NCBI RefSeq assembly: GCF_019320115.1
Contig: NC_089587.1
Location: 85,941,410-86,005,409, forward strand
DNA: 64,000 nt
DNA from: Miscanthus floridulus
Lineage: Eukaryota > Streptophyta > Magnoliopsida > Poales > Poaceae
Reading direction: 5' to 3'
Both the position numbers and the translations under genes were made by a program. This document shows, one piece after another, positions 24,500 through 37,590 of the stretch (position 1 is the stretch's first letter; each line of letters begins with the position of its first letter). The notes under the pieces were generated by a model, which saw only the letters and a program-made list of their open reading frames with translations, did not search any database and was not told the origin of the DNA.

Positions 24500-25648
24500 T
24501 CAGTCAATATCTGGTTGGGCCAACATAGGAGCAGTGGTCAGAAATGTCTTCAGAGCTTGGAAGGCTTCTTCACAGGCTGGACTCCAGTCAAACTTAGCTT
24601 CTTTTTGGAGCAGCTTGGTCATTGGCTGAGCTATCTTGGAAAAATCTAGGATGAAACACCGATAGTACCCAGCGAGACCAAGAACTAACGAATTTGATGC
24701 ATAGACTTGGGAGACTTCCAATCCAACACATCTTGCACCTTGCTGGGATCTACTGAAAATGCCATCAGGTGTCAACACATGCCCTAAAAACTGCACTCGA
24801 TCTAACCAAAATTCGCACTTGCTGAATTTAGCATACAACTTATGCTCCCTTAGTCGAGCCAGTACTATCCGAAGGTGTTGGGCATGCTCTTCATTATTCT
24901 TAGAATATATCAGGATATCATCAATGAACACTACCACAAACTTATTCAGCTTCGGCATAAAGACTGAATTCATCAAGTACATGAAGAATGTAGGAGCATT
25001 GGTGAGACCAAAAGACATCACTAGGTACTCATACAACCTATACCTAGTAGAAAAAGTTGTCTTTGGTATATCATGTGGTCTGATCTTGATCTGATGATAG
25101 CCTGATCGAAGGTCAACCTTTAAGAACACCTTGGCACCAGCTAATTGGTCGAACAAAGTATCTATACGGGGCAAAGGATCCTTGTTCTTAATGGTTACCA
25201 CATTAAGGGGGGTATAATCCACACACATCCGCAGAGTACCATTCTTCTTCTTCACAAAAATGGCTGGGCAACCCCATGGTGAAGAACTAGGATGGATGAA
25301 ACCCTTTTCCATCAACTCTTCCAGCTGCTTCTTCATTTTAGCCAATTCCCTTGGAGCCATGCGATACGGGAATCGGGAGATAGGAGCAGTACCAGGCTCT
25401 AGATCAATGGAGAATTCTACCTCTCGATCTGGTGGCAACCCAGGAAGATCTTTAGGAAAAACATCTAGGAACTCACATACCACAGGGATGGGGGTAAGAT
25501 CAGGAGAGGCTTCAGCATAGGTAGCAATAGGTAATACTAGATCTGAGGGTACAAGTAGAGACATACTATCCTCATAAGAAGGAAGCCGTAACTCGACACT
25601 TCTCCGCTTCAAATCTAAGACTACCCCATACACCCACAACCAGTTCAT
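24500..25648 (-). pseudogene. Element 2 reverse transcriptase (longest open piece, about 380 residues)
   Basis: The best-kept coding piece of this element. In order: [85 protein letters not shown], then the active-site [11 protein letters not shown] near 24915 with both Asp residues kept, then the connection region ending near [15 protein letters not shown]. It is fused in frame to the end of the protease spacer. A stretch near 24700 (GIFSRSQQG and following) is frame-disturbed relative to the family, so a pair of compensating indels is likely. Confidence 0.85.
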
Positions 25649-25660
25649 TCTAAGAAAGGA

Positions 25661-25912
25661 TCAATGCCTTGCCCAGGCATTACCATGAACTATAGGCGGT
25701 AAGTGTGGGTGGCTAATACTAAGCTTACTGTGTCTGTTCGGGTATTGATCAACATTTGCGAACCCACGGTACTGGATTCTATAGGCATACGGTATAGCCA
25801 TAAGTGGTAAGTTGTGCCAGTCTACAAATCCCATGCTCATAAAGGAATGTGATGCACTAGAATCGAACAACACATAAGCTAGGTGGCAATCGATGGTAAA
25901 CATACCAGCCAT
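25661..25912 (-). pseudogene. Element 2 aspartic protease
   Basis: Reads LAYVLFDSSASHSFMSMGF near 25870: the catalytic Asp is present but the usual Gly of the DTGA/DSGA motif is Ser. It cleaves the polyprotein in intact elements. It is separated from gag and RT by stops. Confidence 0.75.
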
Positions 25913-25961
25913 AACCGGTTCCTACTGCAATATCTACTCAGCATCTGTGAAATTCACCTGT

Positions 25962-27172
25962 CTAGATTGGCTTGGCTGGCACCATCCTCTTGATCACGGT
26001 CCACTTGGCTAACCTAGAGTTCAGTCGATGGTTGAGCAGACTGAGCTGGCTAGGTTCTAGGGGACACGCTCGGGCATAGTGGCCATCTTTGCCACACTTG
26101 AAGCAAGCACCAGGCTTGTTTCCAAATCCCTGGTGGGACCTACTGTCCCTGAGGCTACTAGGGGCTGCACCTACTGAGTGGGTGCATGGTACTATGTGGA
26201 AAAAGTCTGAGAAGTCTACTGGGGCTGCCAAAACAAAGGCCCGCCTAATGATTGATAGGGCCCCCGCTGGATAACCTATACCTTCTGAGTATGAGGGTGG
26301 CTGGAAGACCCCACAGCCACCCGCTTCCTCTTCCACTCTTCCTGAGAATCCCACTGCAAGCCCTCCATGGTGATGGCAGCGTTCATCATTGCCCTGAAAG
26401 TCTGATAGTTCATAGTGTATAGCTTCTCCTAAAGGATATAAGAGAGGCCATGAAAGAAGCGATCCTTCTTCTTGTCAGTGTCCACATGAATGCCAGCATA
26501 CTAGGACAAGTGATTGAACTTATTAACATAGTCCATCACTGTCCTACTCCCCTATCGTAGCTCTAGGAACTCAGTTAGCTTCCGGTTAATGACACCAACA
26601 GGAATATAGAACTCTCTAAATGCTAGTGGTGAACTCCTGCTAGGTTGCTGAATGATCTAGCTACTGCATGGCATGGAAGGTATCCCACCATGCACTCATA
26701 GACCCCAATAGTTGTTGCGCTGCAAAGCGCACTTTCTGCTCGTTGGCCACATTGAGCAACAGGAACTTCTGCTCCAGAATGCGAAGCCAGTGCTCTGCAT
26801 CTAGGGGCTCATCTGTTGGTGTGAAAGTGGGCGGGTGGGTCTTGAGGAAATCCTGGTAAGAGGAGGGTCCCTCAGGATGGCGGGCACCACCCCCATTCCC
26901 ACCATTGCCCCATGGCCTCCGTGGTCGAAGCCAGCGATAGCTTGTGCCATTAGCTCCATGGCATGGGCTGACTCACGGCGAGCAGCCATCAGTTCCGCCA
27001 TCATCTCAGCGTGAGTCATCGGAGGCGGCGGTGGCGGAGGAGGAGGAGCCAGAAGTGGAGCCCCGTGGCTCTCCCTGTTGTGCTCATTGGACTGGCCACT
27101 CTCGCCTTGGCCCTCGCCAAGACCGTGAGCCACCCCAACACTGGTGCTCCTACGCCTGGACCTTAGATTCAT
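25962..27172 (-). pseudogene. Element 2 gag (broken)
   Basis: N-terminal part at 27172-26801 has a nine-proline run and a methionine-rich MTHAEMMAELMAARRES helix, the same layout as element 1. After a frameshift near 26860 the gag core continues (DFLKTHPPTFTPTDEPLDA, then AAQQLLGSMSAWWDTF). Stops follow, and near the C-terminus is a CCHC knuckle, CFKCGKDGHYARAC, at about 26060-26105. Start chosen at the first Met after the primer site (27172). Confidence 0.8.
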
Positions 27173-27635
27173 CTATAAGAGATAGGAACTATCCATTTAG
27201 AACAACCTAACCGATCAAAAGCAAGGGATTAGAGAAATGACAACACATTTAATTAAAGCATTCTTTTAATTAATCATATCACTTTACTAATACAATTATA
27301 CATGTAGGGGGGAGTTTAGTTTAAGCAAAATGCTATTATCATGATGCATGTATCGTCCTATACGTTCACTCAAGCCGAAATATAGCGGCATTCGCAAAAA
27401 TTTTCGGCACACCGCACACTCACTTTCTGTATGCTAGACGATTTCTTATGCAACGTAATGTCAGTGTACCTGTAGAAAATCGATTAGATAAAACCAGTGC
27501 CGCTATCCTAGATAGACCATATCGCTAGGGCTGATACTTATTTACGTAATTTAATCGTATCCTACTTTTCGCAAAAAAATTTGTTGGTCAAATTTTTAAG
27601 TTTGAAAAAGAGTGATGAGACTCGTAACCATTATT

Positions 27636-27648
27636 GGCTCTGGTACCA
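27636..27648 (-). other. Element 2 primer-binding site
   Basis: Minus strand TGGTACCAGAGCC two bases inside the 5' LTR. It is one change from the Met-tRNA primer site TGGTATCAGAGC used by most plant gypsy and copia elements. Confidence 0.8.
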
Positions 27649-27650
27649 AC

Positions 27651-30600
27651 TATGGCAGAACCACCCAAAATAACACGCTTACAGAGGTGCTCGTCTTCCA
27701 CCAGACACTAAGCACCTCGGAAGCAAGCTACAGCGGGCGGTATCCGTCGGGCACACCCAAGGGGAGAACCCGAAAGATCCATATTTTTCCTCAAGGATCC
27801 AATAATGAGAATGAGTTACAATACTTGGTCCATTTCATACATCAGAGTTTCTTAAAAAATACATTATTACATTACCAAATGTCAGAGTGCGGAATAATAA
27901 ACAGCGGAATTTAAAATAAACATCTAGCGATAAGAACAAGGATCCGTCTGATGCCCACCAGAAGAATCCTCCACACAAGTGGTACTTCTCATGCATTACT
28001 TGCAACAGGGGTAAATAAACCCTGAGTACACAATGTACTCGCAAGACTTATCCGACTAGTGGGAATAATTTCCCGACTCCTAAGGAATATGATAAGCTTT
28101 ATGGTTTGCTGGTTTATTTTAGGCAGAAAGCAATACTAATAGTGAGTCCTTATTTATGTTATTATTATCAAGTGTATTAAGTTATTATCTATCCAGTCTA
28201 TATAAGCACATGTTCTACTTTCAAGCAAGAGTTGAGCAATCAGTTCCATTTCATCACCTTCCATCTTTAGTTCTTACTACGATGCTAGAGTTAAGACAAG
28301 CCATACCGACTCGGCGGCGATTTGTGAATGAATGTCCCTAGCTGGGTGCCCCAAAAACACACACCCCACTTGTACTCCAGGCACAAGTAGGACTAACCCA
28401 TCACCCTCCTGTCCTGGGTATCCAGGTCCCCGTCCAAACTTAGACTCCAAGCCCCCACTCCTGATTCTCGAACTCAGTGCGGTGCAAGGACCTCCACCAT
28501 CCCTGCCTCTAATCAGTCGGTCCAGAAAGAGCTGGATCTATGACAAGAGAGCAACAAGTCTTCCTTGCACCCATACCTAAGTATGTGATCGGGACAATAG
28601 ATCTATGACTTGCCTAGCGTCTGTTGCAACGACCGGTCCTTAATAGACACAGACAGGAAAAAAGTATAACCGAGCTATGCCCTGTTGGCCGTAGGACACA
28701 ACCCTTTACACCCACCAATACCCAAACCATATCCCTGCCTGGTCACCTTTTTCCACTATTTTATCACGAGTGATCATATTTATCATCTATTTGCAAGTAA
28801 CGGCAGGTTACTCACGCTACCGATATCCTGAGCATAGCAACTACTCGACCTATACTAGTAGGACTCATGGGTAGATATATTTATGCATGTAGTTTTCATA
28901 AAATACATGTAACTTAAATGCAATTATATATATATATATATATATATTCAGTGATCATAAAATAGGGGTTATGCACAGAGGCTTGCCTTGGGCAGGCGAC
29001 GGGTCAGTAAGGTCAGCACCAAAAGGCTCTGGGGCTCCCTCCTGCACGAGGATCTCCTCCTTGTACTCCTCAATGACTTCCTCGTACTCCTATTTGTCAA
29101 CGGGCATGAACTCTACCAACTCGTGATCTACATGCATGAAATGATGATGCAATACTTAGTAATATAGCAACAGCAACTCCTAAAATAAAAGTACATCTGT
29201 CAACTACTAAGCTAGTGCTACCAACTAAGGTACTAAGTTATCTATTGTTACCAATATCAATCATGAAGTATGACATACATTATTATAGCAACTACAAGTA
29301 TTCTTACTACTAATGCTAATTTACGCTATATATGATAAAGCAAGGATAATAGCTACTCTATTTATCAACATACTCTAGGGTTACAAAAACTTACAGCAAG
29401 TACATAATAATCTAGTGAGCCTACTGTAAAATTTTCATAGCTATAGCTATCACCAATTTACTATAAAAATTCCTACAATTATTAATCTATATAATACTAA
29501 GCTCTCTAGTTTGAATTTATGAACCTACCATTGTCATAGCTAACTATAATCTAACTACACTAACAGGTGGATGGTATTTTTATGAACCTAACAAAATTGG
29601 TTTCACTATTTTTGAACAACTACACAATTTATCGAAGTTCAGCTAGAAATTATATTGAATAAGCGTTTGTAATTCACTGGAGAATTGAAAAATGAATTCT
29701 ACCGCGTGGCCCAGCTCGCGACGTGGCTTGGCCTACCACAGCGACTCGTGCGCGCGCCCAGTGAGGCCCACACGGTGGCCCATGCCCGCAACAACGGCCC
29801 AGCGTGGGAAGACCCACGCACGGCTGGCGTTTATGCAAACAAGTCCCCGTTCTTTCTCCTATTCGCCAAGTTAACCAAAGCACCATTTGAATGAGTCACT
29901 AGCTTCGCATCTAGGACCCTACTTCTATTTGAATTCACACTTTACAAAATCCTTGGCCAGACGAACAGGTGTCATGGCCTCGTCGGCCAAATGCTGGCGA
30001 GCACAGACCTCTCCGGCACCCACCAACACCCCCATGAGCCTCTACGTGCCATGCGCAATAGATTGAGGTAACAAACGCCAAGAATGGCACATCACATAGG
30101 CGTGGCCATGCGCCGTCGCAGGGTCTGGCCGCGGCAACCTGACACCGGTGAACTCACCTAACACCACGCCTCTACTGCTACCTAGTAACCATGTATAGGC
30201 TAAGAGTAACCGCCTTGAAGCCCTAATTGAATCACTACCACGCCCAACCGAGCTGGCCATAGGAACGATATCTAAGCCAGCTCGTCGGCGTCCGCCAATG
30301 CGCTCCAGGTGACCTAGCCACTAATTGGCTCAACCACCTATCCTAGGAGCAAAGGGGCCTCACCAGAGATGTGATGGATGGACCGGGCGAAGTCACGAGG
30401 AATGGTAATGGGCTGGCCATGTGCACGAGGTTGCTCTGGTTCACGTCGGCCATGGTGAAGGCGTTCCTAGTGCCCTGCTGCTCCGTCAGTGGAGCCACTA
30501 CATGGGCCAGGCAAACGGGTCAAGGAGAGCAACAACCCTGCTTGAATGAGACACAAGAGCAAGGAGCATCACCCTGGCCAAGCACTTGCCTCGCTGGGCA

Positions 30601-32051
30601 TGGCGGACCGCCGAGGGGAAAATTTCTCCCCATTACCTCACCGTAGGAAAGAAGCCTATCGAGATGACTCCAATCGGAAGCTAACTACTCAAGCTATTTG
30701 GGCGCACGGTGAATTGGAAAGGGATGGACTACACATGACCAATTTGAGGGGCGATGGTGTTAGGCTTAATGGTGTCGACAGCGATGACAAAAGCTTAAAT
30801 TGGCACCCGACATCATACTATCACCTAGGGCAAGTTAGGTACGACGCTGTACCCCCACTCGTCCTCCAAACGTGGGCAAATGCAAGAGGGAACCGGCTCA
30901 GTGAGTTAGGCATTGGCATGGCGCGGCTAGCCGGTGACCCTCCAGATGATGCGACGGGAAAACATGGCATGTGCACGCGCACAACCGTGAAGACGAGGGT
31001 TGGCAGGGCCAACCCATGCGCGTGCAGCCACAACGTCAACAGGAGCAGTAGTTGTGCAGGCGGTGCACTTGAATGCTCTTGGGTGAGCGGCGACACTAGT
31101 TTGAACGAGCCGAACACACAGGCAGACACGACGGTGGGTAGTGACGTAGGCGGACATGATGGAGGAGGTAGAGCATCTAGGCCCGCTGGACCCCAGCGCG
31201 CGCGTGTGTACATGAGTCGCGAGCTAGGTGCGCAACAGTGGTGTGGACCGGGCAGCAATGATGGCCGAATGGCCAGCATGTGGCGATGACGGGTGGGCAG
31301 CGTGACTAGGCATGTGCGGCGTGCGCAAGCTACGCCAGAGCGTGGTGGTAGGAAGCCATGGCCAGCAGTGCAGGGGCCACGCACATGGGCGTGCTTGCAC
31401 AAGCACAGCAGTGGAGGCACAGCCGGTGCGGCAGCGTGCTGGGTAGGCCAGCGTAGTAGTGCCAGGCCAAACAGAGGCGGTGACCGCACCTGGAGGTGGA
31501 AAACATGTCGTGCACGCTTTTTAAAGCTACTACAACAACCAATTCGATGATCCAAAAGCCAAACTAGTCATTCTATCCCCAAGAGAGTACGTAGGGCTAT
31601 CAAACTAAGCCAAAACATCTTGCCACTGTTTAACCCGATCACCCTACAAAAATTGTCGAGCATGGCTTCGTCGGCCCATTTTCAGACTTACGCGAAATAA
31701 CTAAACTTCAAACGGTTTCGTGTCGCATTCCTTTTCCAAGCTACTTGATACACTAGCTAGCGAACCCCATCCTCGACCACACATATCTTATCATCACCTA
31801 TGAAGTTCGTACTATGAACTTTATCAAAGTTTCGCATAAGCGTTCTATAGCATTTTTGTTCGATAAAAATTCACTTAGAACCCTAATGATATAAAGCGAC
31901 ATGAAATGTAGCATTTGTTTCGTGTTGCCGACGAACATGTTTCAAGTTATGTACATTACGTTACACCCTATATTACACACATTCACACACCATTATGATG
32001 CTCATGTAGTGTTTTAGCAAAACTATACAATATAACACCGAGGGTGTTACA
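27651..32051 (-). repeat. Element 2 5' LTR
   Basis: 4,401 bp, colinear with 18070-22532. Its inner end reads TATGGCAG on the plus strand where the partner has TGTGGCAG, so the terminal CA has become TA. By-eye comparison of the first ~130 bases gives about 17 differences, mostly transitions. GC-rich block at about 29700-31510. Confidence 0.92.
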
Positions 32052-34125
32052 AGTATCAAGAATGGTTCTTTGGAGAGAGGTCACTTCTCCCTAGTGTAGG
32101 GGCTTGCCGCTTATGTGTAGGTAAATCAAGTGTGGTACTTGGAAGGCTAACATAGAAGTGTTGATCCGATGGACATTTGAGATGCTTAGTTGAAGCAATC
32201 AAAAGAGTTGATCAATAAAAGCAAGCAACACCTAAAAGAGAACTAGTCATGGCAATTCAAGTGGTATTCCAAATAATTCTCTCATGCAGGCATTGATCAA
32301 AAGATGAAGCAAGCCAACCATAATAAGAAAGTGCACTTGATCATATTAGTGGTTCTCAAATCATATGGGTGAAGAATGGACTCTATCTATGATGATTAGG
32401 TCTTCACCAAGCTTATAATTAGACTTCACATTGCTATTAGAGTAATAGATTAGAATCTATGTGACTATCCTCTACTCCAACATACCAAAGGTATCATTGT
32501 AATGTGCATCATCATTTCATCCCTTACTAGTATGCGATTAGTGCATATAGTACATGGTTCAAAGGATCATACATAACAAATGAAATGTTTAATTCATAGC
32601 CTACCACTATTGCTTGAATGATTAGTTGATCTAGTGGTTAGTATATGAATTTGTTCATGAGCTAGTGAACTCAAGTACTTGATTTAATTTAGATTGCCAA
32701 CAAGTGACAAGTGTAACCTCGATAAGGTAACCTCCAAATGAGTGTGAAGAAGCTTTGAGAGGGTTCAAACCAGACTTAGAAGCTTAGGCAAATCAATTTA
32801 GTTCAAGTCAACCATAGAAGCTCACTGATAGTGATAAGAGTACAAAGCATAAGACAACAATACAAATGGATATCTGAGTTTGTTTGTTTCAAGTGGTATC
32901 TAGACTCAAGTATTTCATCAAGAATTCACAAGTGATGTCTAGATCAACTCACAAAGCGATATCCTATAAGTAGTACTCATGAAGATAAGCAAAGGTTCAA
33001 GAAATGTTTTTTATTGATAAATCCAACAAGTGGTTCCATACTAGAAAATTCTTTCAAGTGGTATCATCTCTACACATGATATCAACCATACAAGAAGGTG
33101 GTTCCACAAGTGATCCTCAACTTTAAGAGATCATCAAATGAAGAATGCATCCCTCACTACAAAGAGCTCAAGTTTATCAAATGGATGACCCATGAAATGA
33201 CTTAGGGGGAGGTGTCCCACCCATTGGTATCAAGGTCAAAGATTCTATCTGTGGTATCTCAAGAAGCTATACAAGTGGTGTCATTCCAATAATCAAGTGA
33301 TGTCCATAAAAAATGCAAGATACAAGCCTCAACCATCTATCCAAAAGCAAGCCTTTACATCAATGAGAAGCACACCTTTTATGGAAATTGATGTCCGAAG
33401 GAGGAGAGATTGTACAAAGATATGAAAGTTTTAGGAAAGATTGAGACAAAGAAGTAGAGGTTGGACATGAACATAAACAAACAAGGGGAGCAACATTGAA
33501 GGATGTGAAAGGATCAAAATTCTTGAACAATAGAAGCACACAAGTAAGGGGGAGCAAGCTCATGAACTTTGATTGATTGCATTTGATATGTGCATATTCA
33601 TGTGCTTGCTTGCATTGCATAAGCTTTTAAATTCAATATGCATGCTTGTGTGGTGTATGCTAAGTTGTAGAATTTGATTGATGAAATGGAAAACTAGCAT
33701 GCATAGGATGATAGCTAGACACTTGGTATGCTTTTCAAGTAATGCTAGTACCTTGCTTTTAATGTTGATCTTACGAGGTATCTAGTGCTTTTATTTCTAA
33801 GTGATATCGAGCTAACCATGGTGCTAAGGATAAACTTAAAGGTGCAACTTCGATTGGTATCATGCTTCAAAGGTTTACTCTATACACCTTAGCATCATTT
33901 GGTAATAATTACTTCCCACAATTTCAATCTATGCATATGTGCGAGCTTCAAACCAAATACTCTAGCACATATGTAGGGGGAGTTAATACTACCAATTTGG
34001 ATTTGTGGTACTTGTCCAAAATCATTTACACATGGTAAAATTGCTTGGGCAAGCAACATAAATCCAAAAGAGCTTAATTTCCATATCTTTGTAGAGTTGT
34101 CATCAATTACCAAAAAAGGGGAGAT
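32052..34125 (+). other. Element A internal noncoding region, right part
   Basis: Begins with element 2's right target-site copy AGTAT (32052-32056). AT-rich with no credible protein. Recurrent AAGTGGTATC/AAGTGGTGTC phrases (for example near 32889, 33056 and 33272) suggest an old repeat-derived 3' untranslated region, as seen between pol and the 3' LTR in SIRE elements. Confidence 0.6.
34112..34124 (+). other. Element A polypurine tract
   Basis: AAAAAAGGGGAGA directly before TGAAAGGTCC, the start of the 3' LTR; the usual plus-strand primer position. Confidence 0.8.
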
Positions 34126-34157
34126 TGAAAGGTCCTTGTTTGGTTTTGGTAATTGAG
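34126..34157 (+). repeat. Element A 3' LTR, first 32 bp
   Basis: TGAAAGGTCCTTGTTTGG and onward up to TTGAG (34153-34157). The sequence resumes with TTGAGTGACAACC at 47744, so solo LTR B interrupts it here with a perfect 5-bp duplication. Confidence 0.75.
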
Positions 34158-34734
34158 TGAGCTCTAGTTTAGTTTTGGTGAATTGATGAAACCCTAAGTG
34201 CTAACCTAGTTTATCAAAGTGGTTATGAGATAGGTGGCACATTCCAAGTGGTGGAGCAAATGAAGATCATGACATGATGATGGTGATGCCATGGTGATGA
34301 TCAAGTGCTTAGACTTGAAAAGAAGAAAGAGAAAAACAAAAGTCTCAAGGCAAAGGTATAAGTGGTAGGAGCCATTTCGTTTCGATGATCAAGACACTTA
34401 GCGAGTGTGATCTCATTTAGGTTCGATAGTCATACTATTAAGTGGGGTGAAACTCGTATCGAAATATAGTTATCAAAGTGCCACTAGATGCTCTAGCTCA
34501 TTGCATATGCATTTAGGATATAGTGGAGTGCTAACACCCTTGAAAATGTTTGTGAAAATATGCTAACACACATGCACAAAGGTGATACACATTGTGTTTA
34601 GCATTTGAGAGCAAGGGTTTGAAACTTCACTGGTGGAGTGTTGCCACCACCTTGATGGCTTGGAGCAGTGAGGATCGTCGAGCGGAGGTTGGTGATTGTC
34701 TCCGGCTCCAATCGTAGTGATTGTGAGGGGTTCT

Positions 34735-35199
34735 TATCGATGGGGAACCCTATAGGCCCCCCATAGACCATACTGCAGGGAGGTAGGCCTTGGTAACAAG
34801 GCCTACAGCCCAATCGCCAAGAAGAACGCGGAGCAAAGCAACGTGCAAAACTAAAACTCCAACTCAAACTATACAAGGAAAGGCGCCCGAAGCGTAGCTT
34901 AGGGCTCTGACCTTGTACCCGAATAGGACACAAATAACGCCTCTCAGCGCCTAGACTATAAAGGGCTGGTGAGGGTACCCATTTTAAGAGGAGAACGCAT
35001 ACCCGATACTCAAAGCAATACAACGCAAACAGGCTAACGCCAAAACTGGACGTAAGGTTATTACTCGACCAAGTCGAGGGCCTGAACTAGTATAAATCGT
35101 GAGTCTCTTTGTGTAACTGCCGAATTCCGCTATTCGCCGAAGCCCGAACAACTGTCCTAGGTACCCCCATGGCAGGCTATTGGTGGTAAAACATCGACA
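34735..35199 (+). repeat. Element C 5' LTR
   Basis: 465 bp, TATCGATGGGG...ACATCGACA, with TATAAA at 34957-34962. Compared by eye with the 3' LTR there are about 29 substitutions (28 of them transitions) and no length change. The outer TG has become TA; the inner CA is intact. Confidence 0.93.
34957..34962 (+). promoter_or_regulatory. TATA box of element C LTR
   Basis: TATAAA followed by GGGCTGG, conserved at 46895-46900 in the partner LTR. A second TATAAAT-type run further downstream is less well placed. Confidence 0.5.
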
Positions 35200-35219
35200 G
35201 CTGGCGCACTAGGTAGGGG
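35200..35219 (+). other. Element C primer-binding site region
   Basis: GCTGGCGCACTAGGTAGGGG immediately after the LTR. TGGCGC(C/A) at this point is typical of Tat-type gypsy elements; the tRNA was not determined. Confidence 0.55.
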
Positions 35220-35266
35220 CTTTCGACGAATTTTTTCTCAAGAGTTCGGCGGACCTCAACCTCAAG

Positions 35267-36414
35267 ATGGCCTTTTCGGTGGGAACAACCTTTGTCTTCG
35301 AATCCTGGATCTACAAGGCTGACGGTGATGGCAAGCTTCGTACCCATCTCCGAGAAGAAAAAGAATTCGATGACGAAGTTCAATACAAACTCACCGAGAA
35401 GATGACGAAACTCTCAACTTCAGATACAACTCAGAATAAGGAAGAAAGCGGATACAAAACCGACTCTGAAAAAGAGATACAACCCGATCCCAAGACAATC
35501 TTCATGGCACAAGAGCCAAGCCTAATTGGACTCAAAGACACAACAACAATCACGAAGGGATATGACCCATACAACTCAAAGAAGAACTTGGGAACTTATG
35601 GACTGCGCAACGCGGCATCAGTCTATCAACACTTTACCCAAAACAAGATGAACTCAGGAAGAAGAATACTCCTGGAGGGAGCACAAGAAGGGATGATCAT
35701 GACAGTGACCCCGCAAGATTGTGTGGTGCATTGGCCAGGTTCTTTCACCTCAAGCAAAGTCTAGACTAGCACGCATGTTGAAGAACTACCTTATCAAGAG
35801 GGAAAAGAACTCAGATCCAGTTCAAAAGCTACAGACAGCTCAACCAAATGAAGGATGGAATACCATACAAGAAGAGCTCGGAAGAAGTATACTGTATACA
35901 TGGCGGAGCAGTTAGAACAACCTTTGGAACCACCACAGATACCAGATATAAAATCTTCAGACGAATCAGAAGGCAACATCTCGCTAGATGAGAAAAGCGA
36001 CAACAACAAAAATGATGAGCAAAGACTAGCAAGGCTAAAGAAGAACAAATTGAAAGCTGGAAGGAGGAACTGGGCTAAACAAAGGAAGCAAGTCTAGAAT
36101 AAATACAAAGCGGAGCTAACGGAATACAACAGAAAGAAGGCGGAAAAAGAAGCCACAAAAAATACAAAAAGGGAAAGAATTAAAGAATTAACAAAGGAGT
36201 TGTACACCCTCAAGAATAACGGGAAAGCAAAGGAAGACCAGAAGAAAGAAGTCGGGGGATCAGAAAAACAACCTGGCAAAGAAATTCCACAGAAGCCACA
36301 AAGGGAGCAGCCACCCAAAAATCAAATTTTCAAAGGATAGGACCAGTAGAAAGTGCTGATATCAATGGAAGGAAGGAACACTACTTAAAGCAACAAGAAA
36401 GAGACAAACCAGAA
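35267..36414 (+). pseudogene. Element C gag, N-terminal region (broken)
   Basis: Opens with a true ATG at 35267 and an open frame to 35764. Frame shifts and stops follow (TAG at 36095-36097, where Gln fits). The remaining pieces read a very Lys/Glu-rich, helix-prone stretch with KQRKQV and KELTKELYTLKNN segments at about 36060-36220. This long charged N-terminal extension precedes the gag core and is common in Tat elements. No catalytic motif. Confidence 0.65.
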
Positions 36415-37566
36415 TTGAGCCAACGCTACCAAGAAATATCAAGAAGATTTGACAAAGAAGATGACTACGGAGAGTCTGAGTTAAAAGAAGATAGGTCTTA
36501 TTATAGAAGGGCAAGATCACCAGATTATGAAAGAATGGAACCATATGACAGATTCCCTTGTTTCGTAGGAAGACTACAAACTTTAAAGCTACCGCACAAG
36601 TTTAAACCAGCAAATCATTCCAAGTATGATGGCAAAGTCGAACCAAGACAATGGCTAAGGGTTTACTCCCAATCTATTGAATTAGCTAGAGGAGACGACG
36701 ACATCAAGGCTCTATTCTTCCCAATGGCCCTCGAAGCAATGCCGCTACAATGGTTTGACAAATTGAGGCCAAGATCAATCAGGTATTGGGAAGACTTGCA
36801 AGAAGCTTTCTGCAACAACTTCGTAGGCATTATTACCCATCCAATGACTACAGCCGAGTTGAAAGGAGTAAAGCAAAGGAGAGGAGAAAGTCTAAGGGAA
36901 TACTATAGAAGATTTGGAGAATTCAGGGCTCAAGTCCATGACATTACTGATAGGGAGGTGATAGAGGCCTTTGCAGAAGGAATCTGGGCAAACTGGCAAT
37001 ACAAGGACTATTTCAATGAGAACCCAAGAATAAATGAAGACTTCAAGAGGGTTGTTGAGAAGCTAATTTTGTCAGAAGAAAGAACTCGGCACAGATTTGC
37101 TAGGGACAACCTAGAGAATAGAAGACCCAATTACAGACAGCAAGACAAAAGACCAAGGCAGGACAATATGGTGGCAACCATAGACAACAAAAGAAGATAC
37201 AATGGCAATGGCAATGATAGCAATGGTAGCAATCACAATGGCAACTACAACAATAGCAACAACCGTAACGACAGCGGTTACAACTGTAATAGCAACTATC
37301 AGAGTAACAACTACCGAGGAAGAGCACCGGAAAACATAGAAAATATGTCGTGTCACATACACCCAGAGGCCAGACACAAGTTAGTTGAATGCAGCACTTT
37401 TCAGCGGCAATTCATGAAGAGAGAAAACAGGAATCAAAACAACTTGGAGCCAAAGCAAGAAGAATCCAAGAAGGAGGAAAAGAGAGCTGAAGGAGATTAT
37501 CAAGAACCCCAATGCCAATTAGCGGTGATATTTCCAGGTGTTCCTAACACACAAAGCAAAAGATAA
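36415..37566 (+). pseudogene. Element C gag core
   Basis: About 380 open residues. The gag core reads PRQWLRVYSQSIELARGDDD near 36640, AMPLQWFDKLRP near 36735, RRGESLREYYRRFGEFRAQ near 36877 and EAFAEGIWANWQYKDYF near 36963. An Asn/Gly-rich low-complexity tract lies at about 37195-37310, followed by an unusual Cys/His motif (CHIHPEARHKLVEC near 37348) in place of a standard CCHC knuckle, as in related Tat gags. The frame ends at TAA 37564-37566, probably from CAA, and the same frame continues into protease. Confidence 0.85.
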
Positions 37567-37590
37567 GAGAAACTAGCTCACCAAGCCATC

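Larger units (their letters stand above)
18070..32051 (-). mobile_element. Element 2: complete Tekay-like chromovirus with 4.4 kb LTRs
   Basis: A 13,982-bp reverse-strand element flanked by perfect AGTAT duplications (18065-18069 and 32052-32056). LTRs are 18070-22532 and 27651-32051. On the minus strand the order is LTR, Met-type primer site, gag, protease, RT, RNase H, integrase, chromodomain-like tail, polypurine tract, LTR. The internal region is about 5.1 kb, so the LTRs make up nearly two thirds of the element. It is inserted in the internal region of element A. All genes are broken. Confidence 0.92.
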
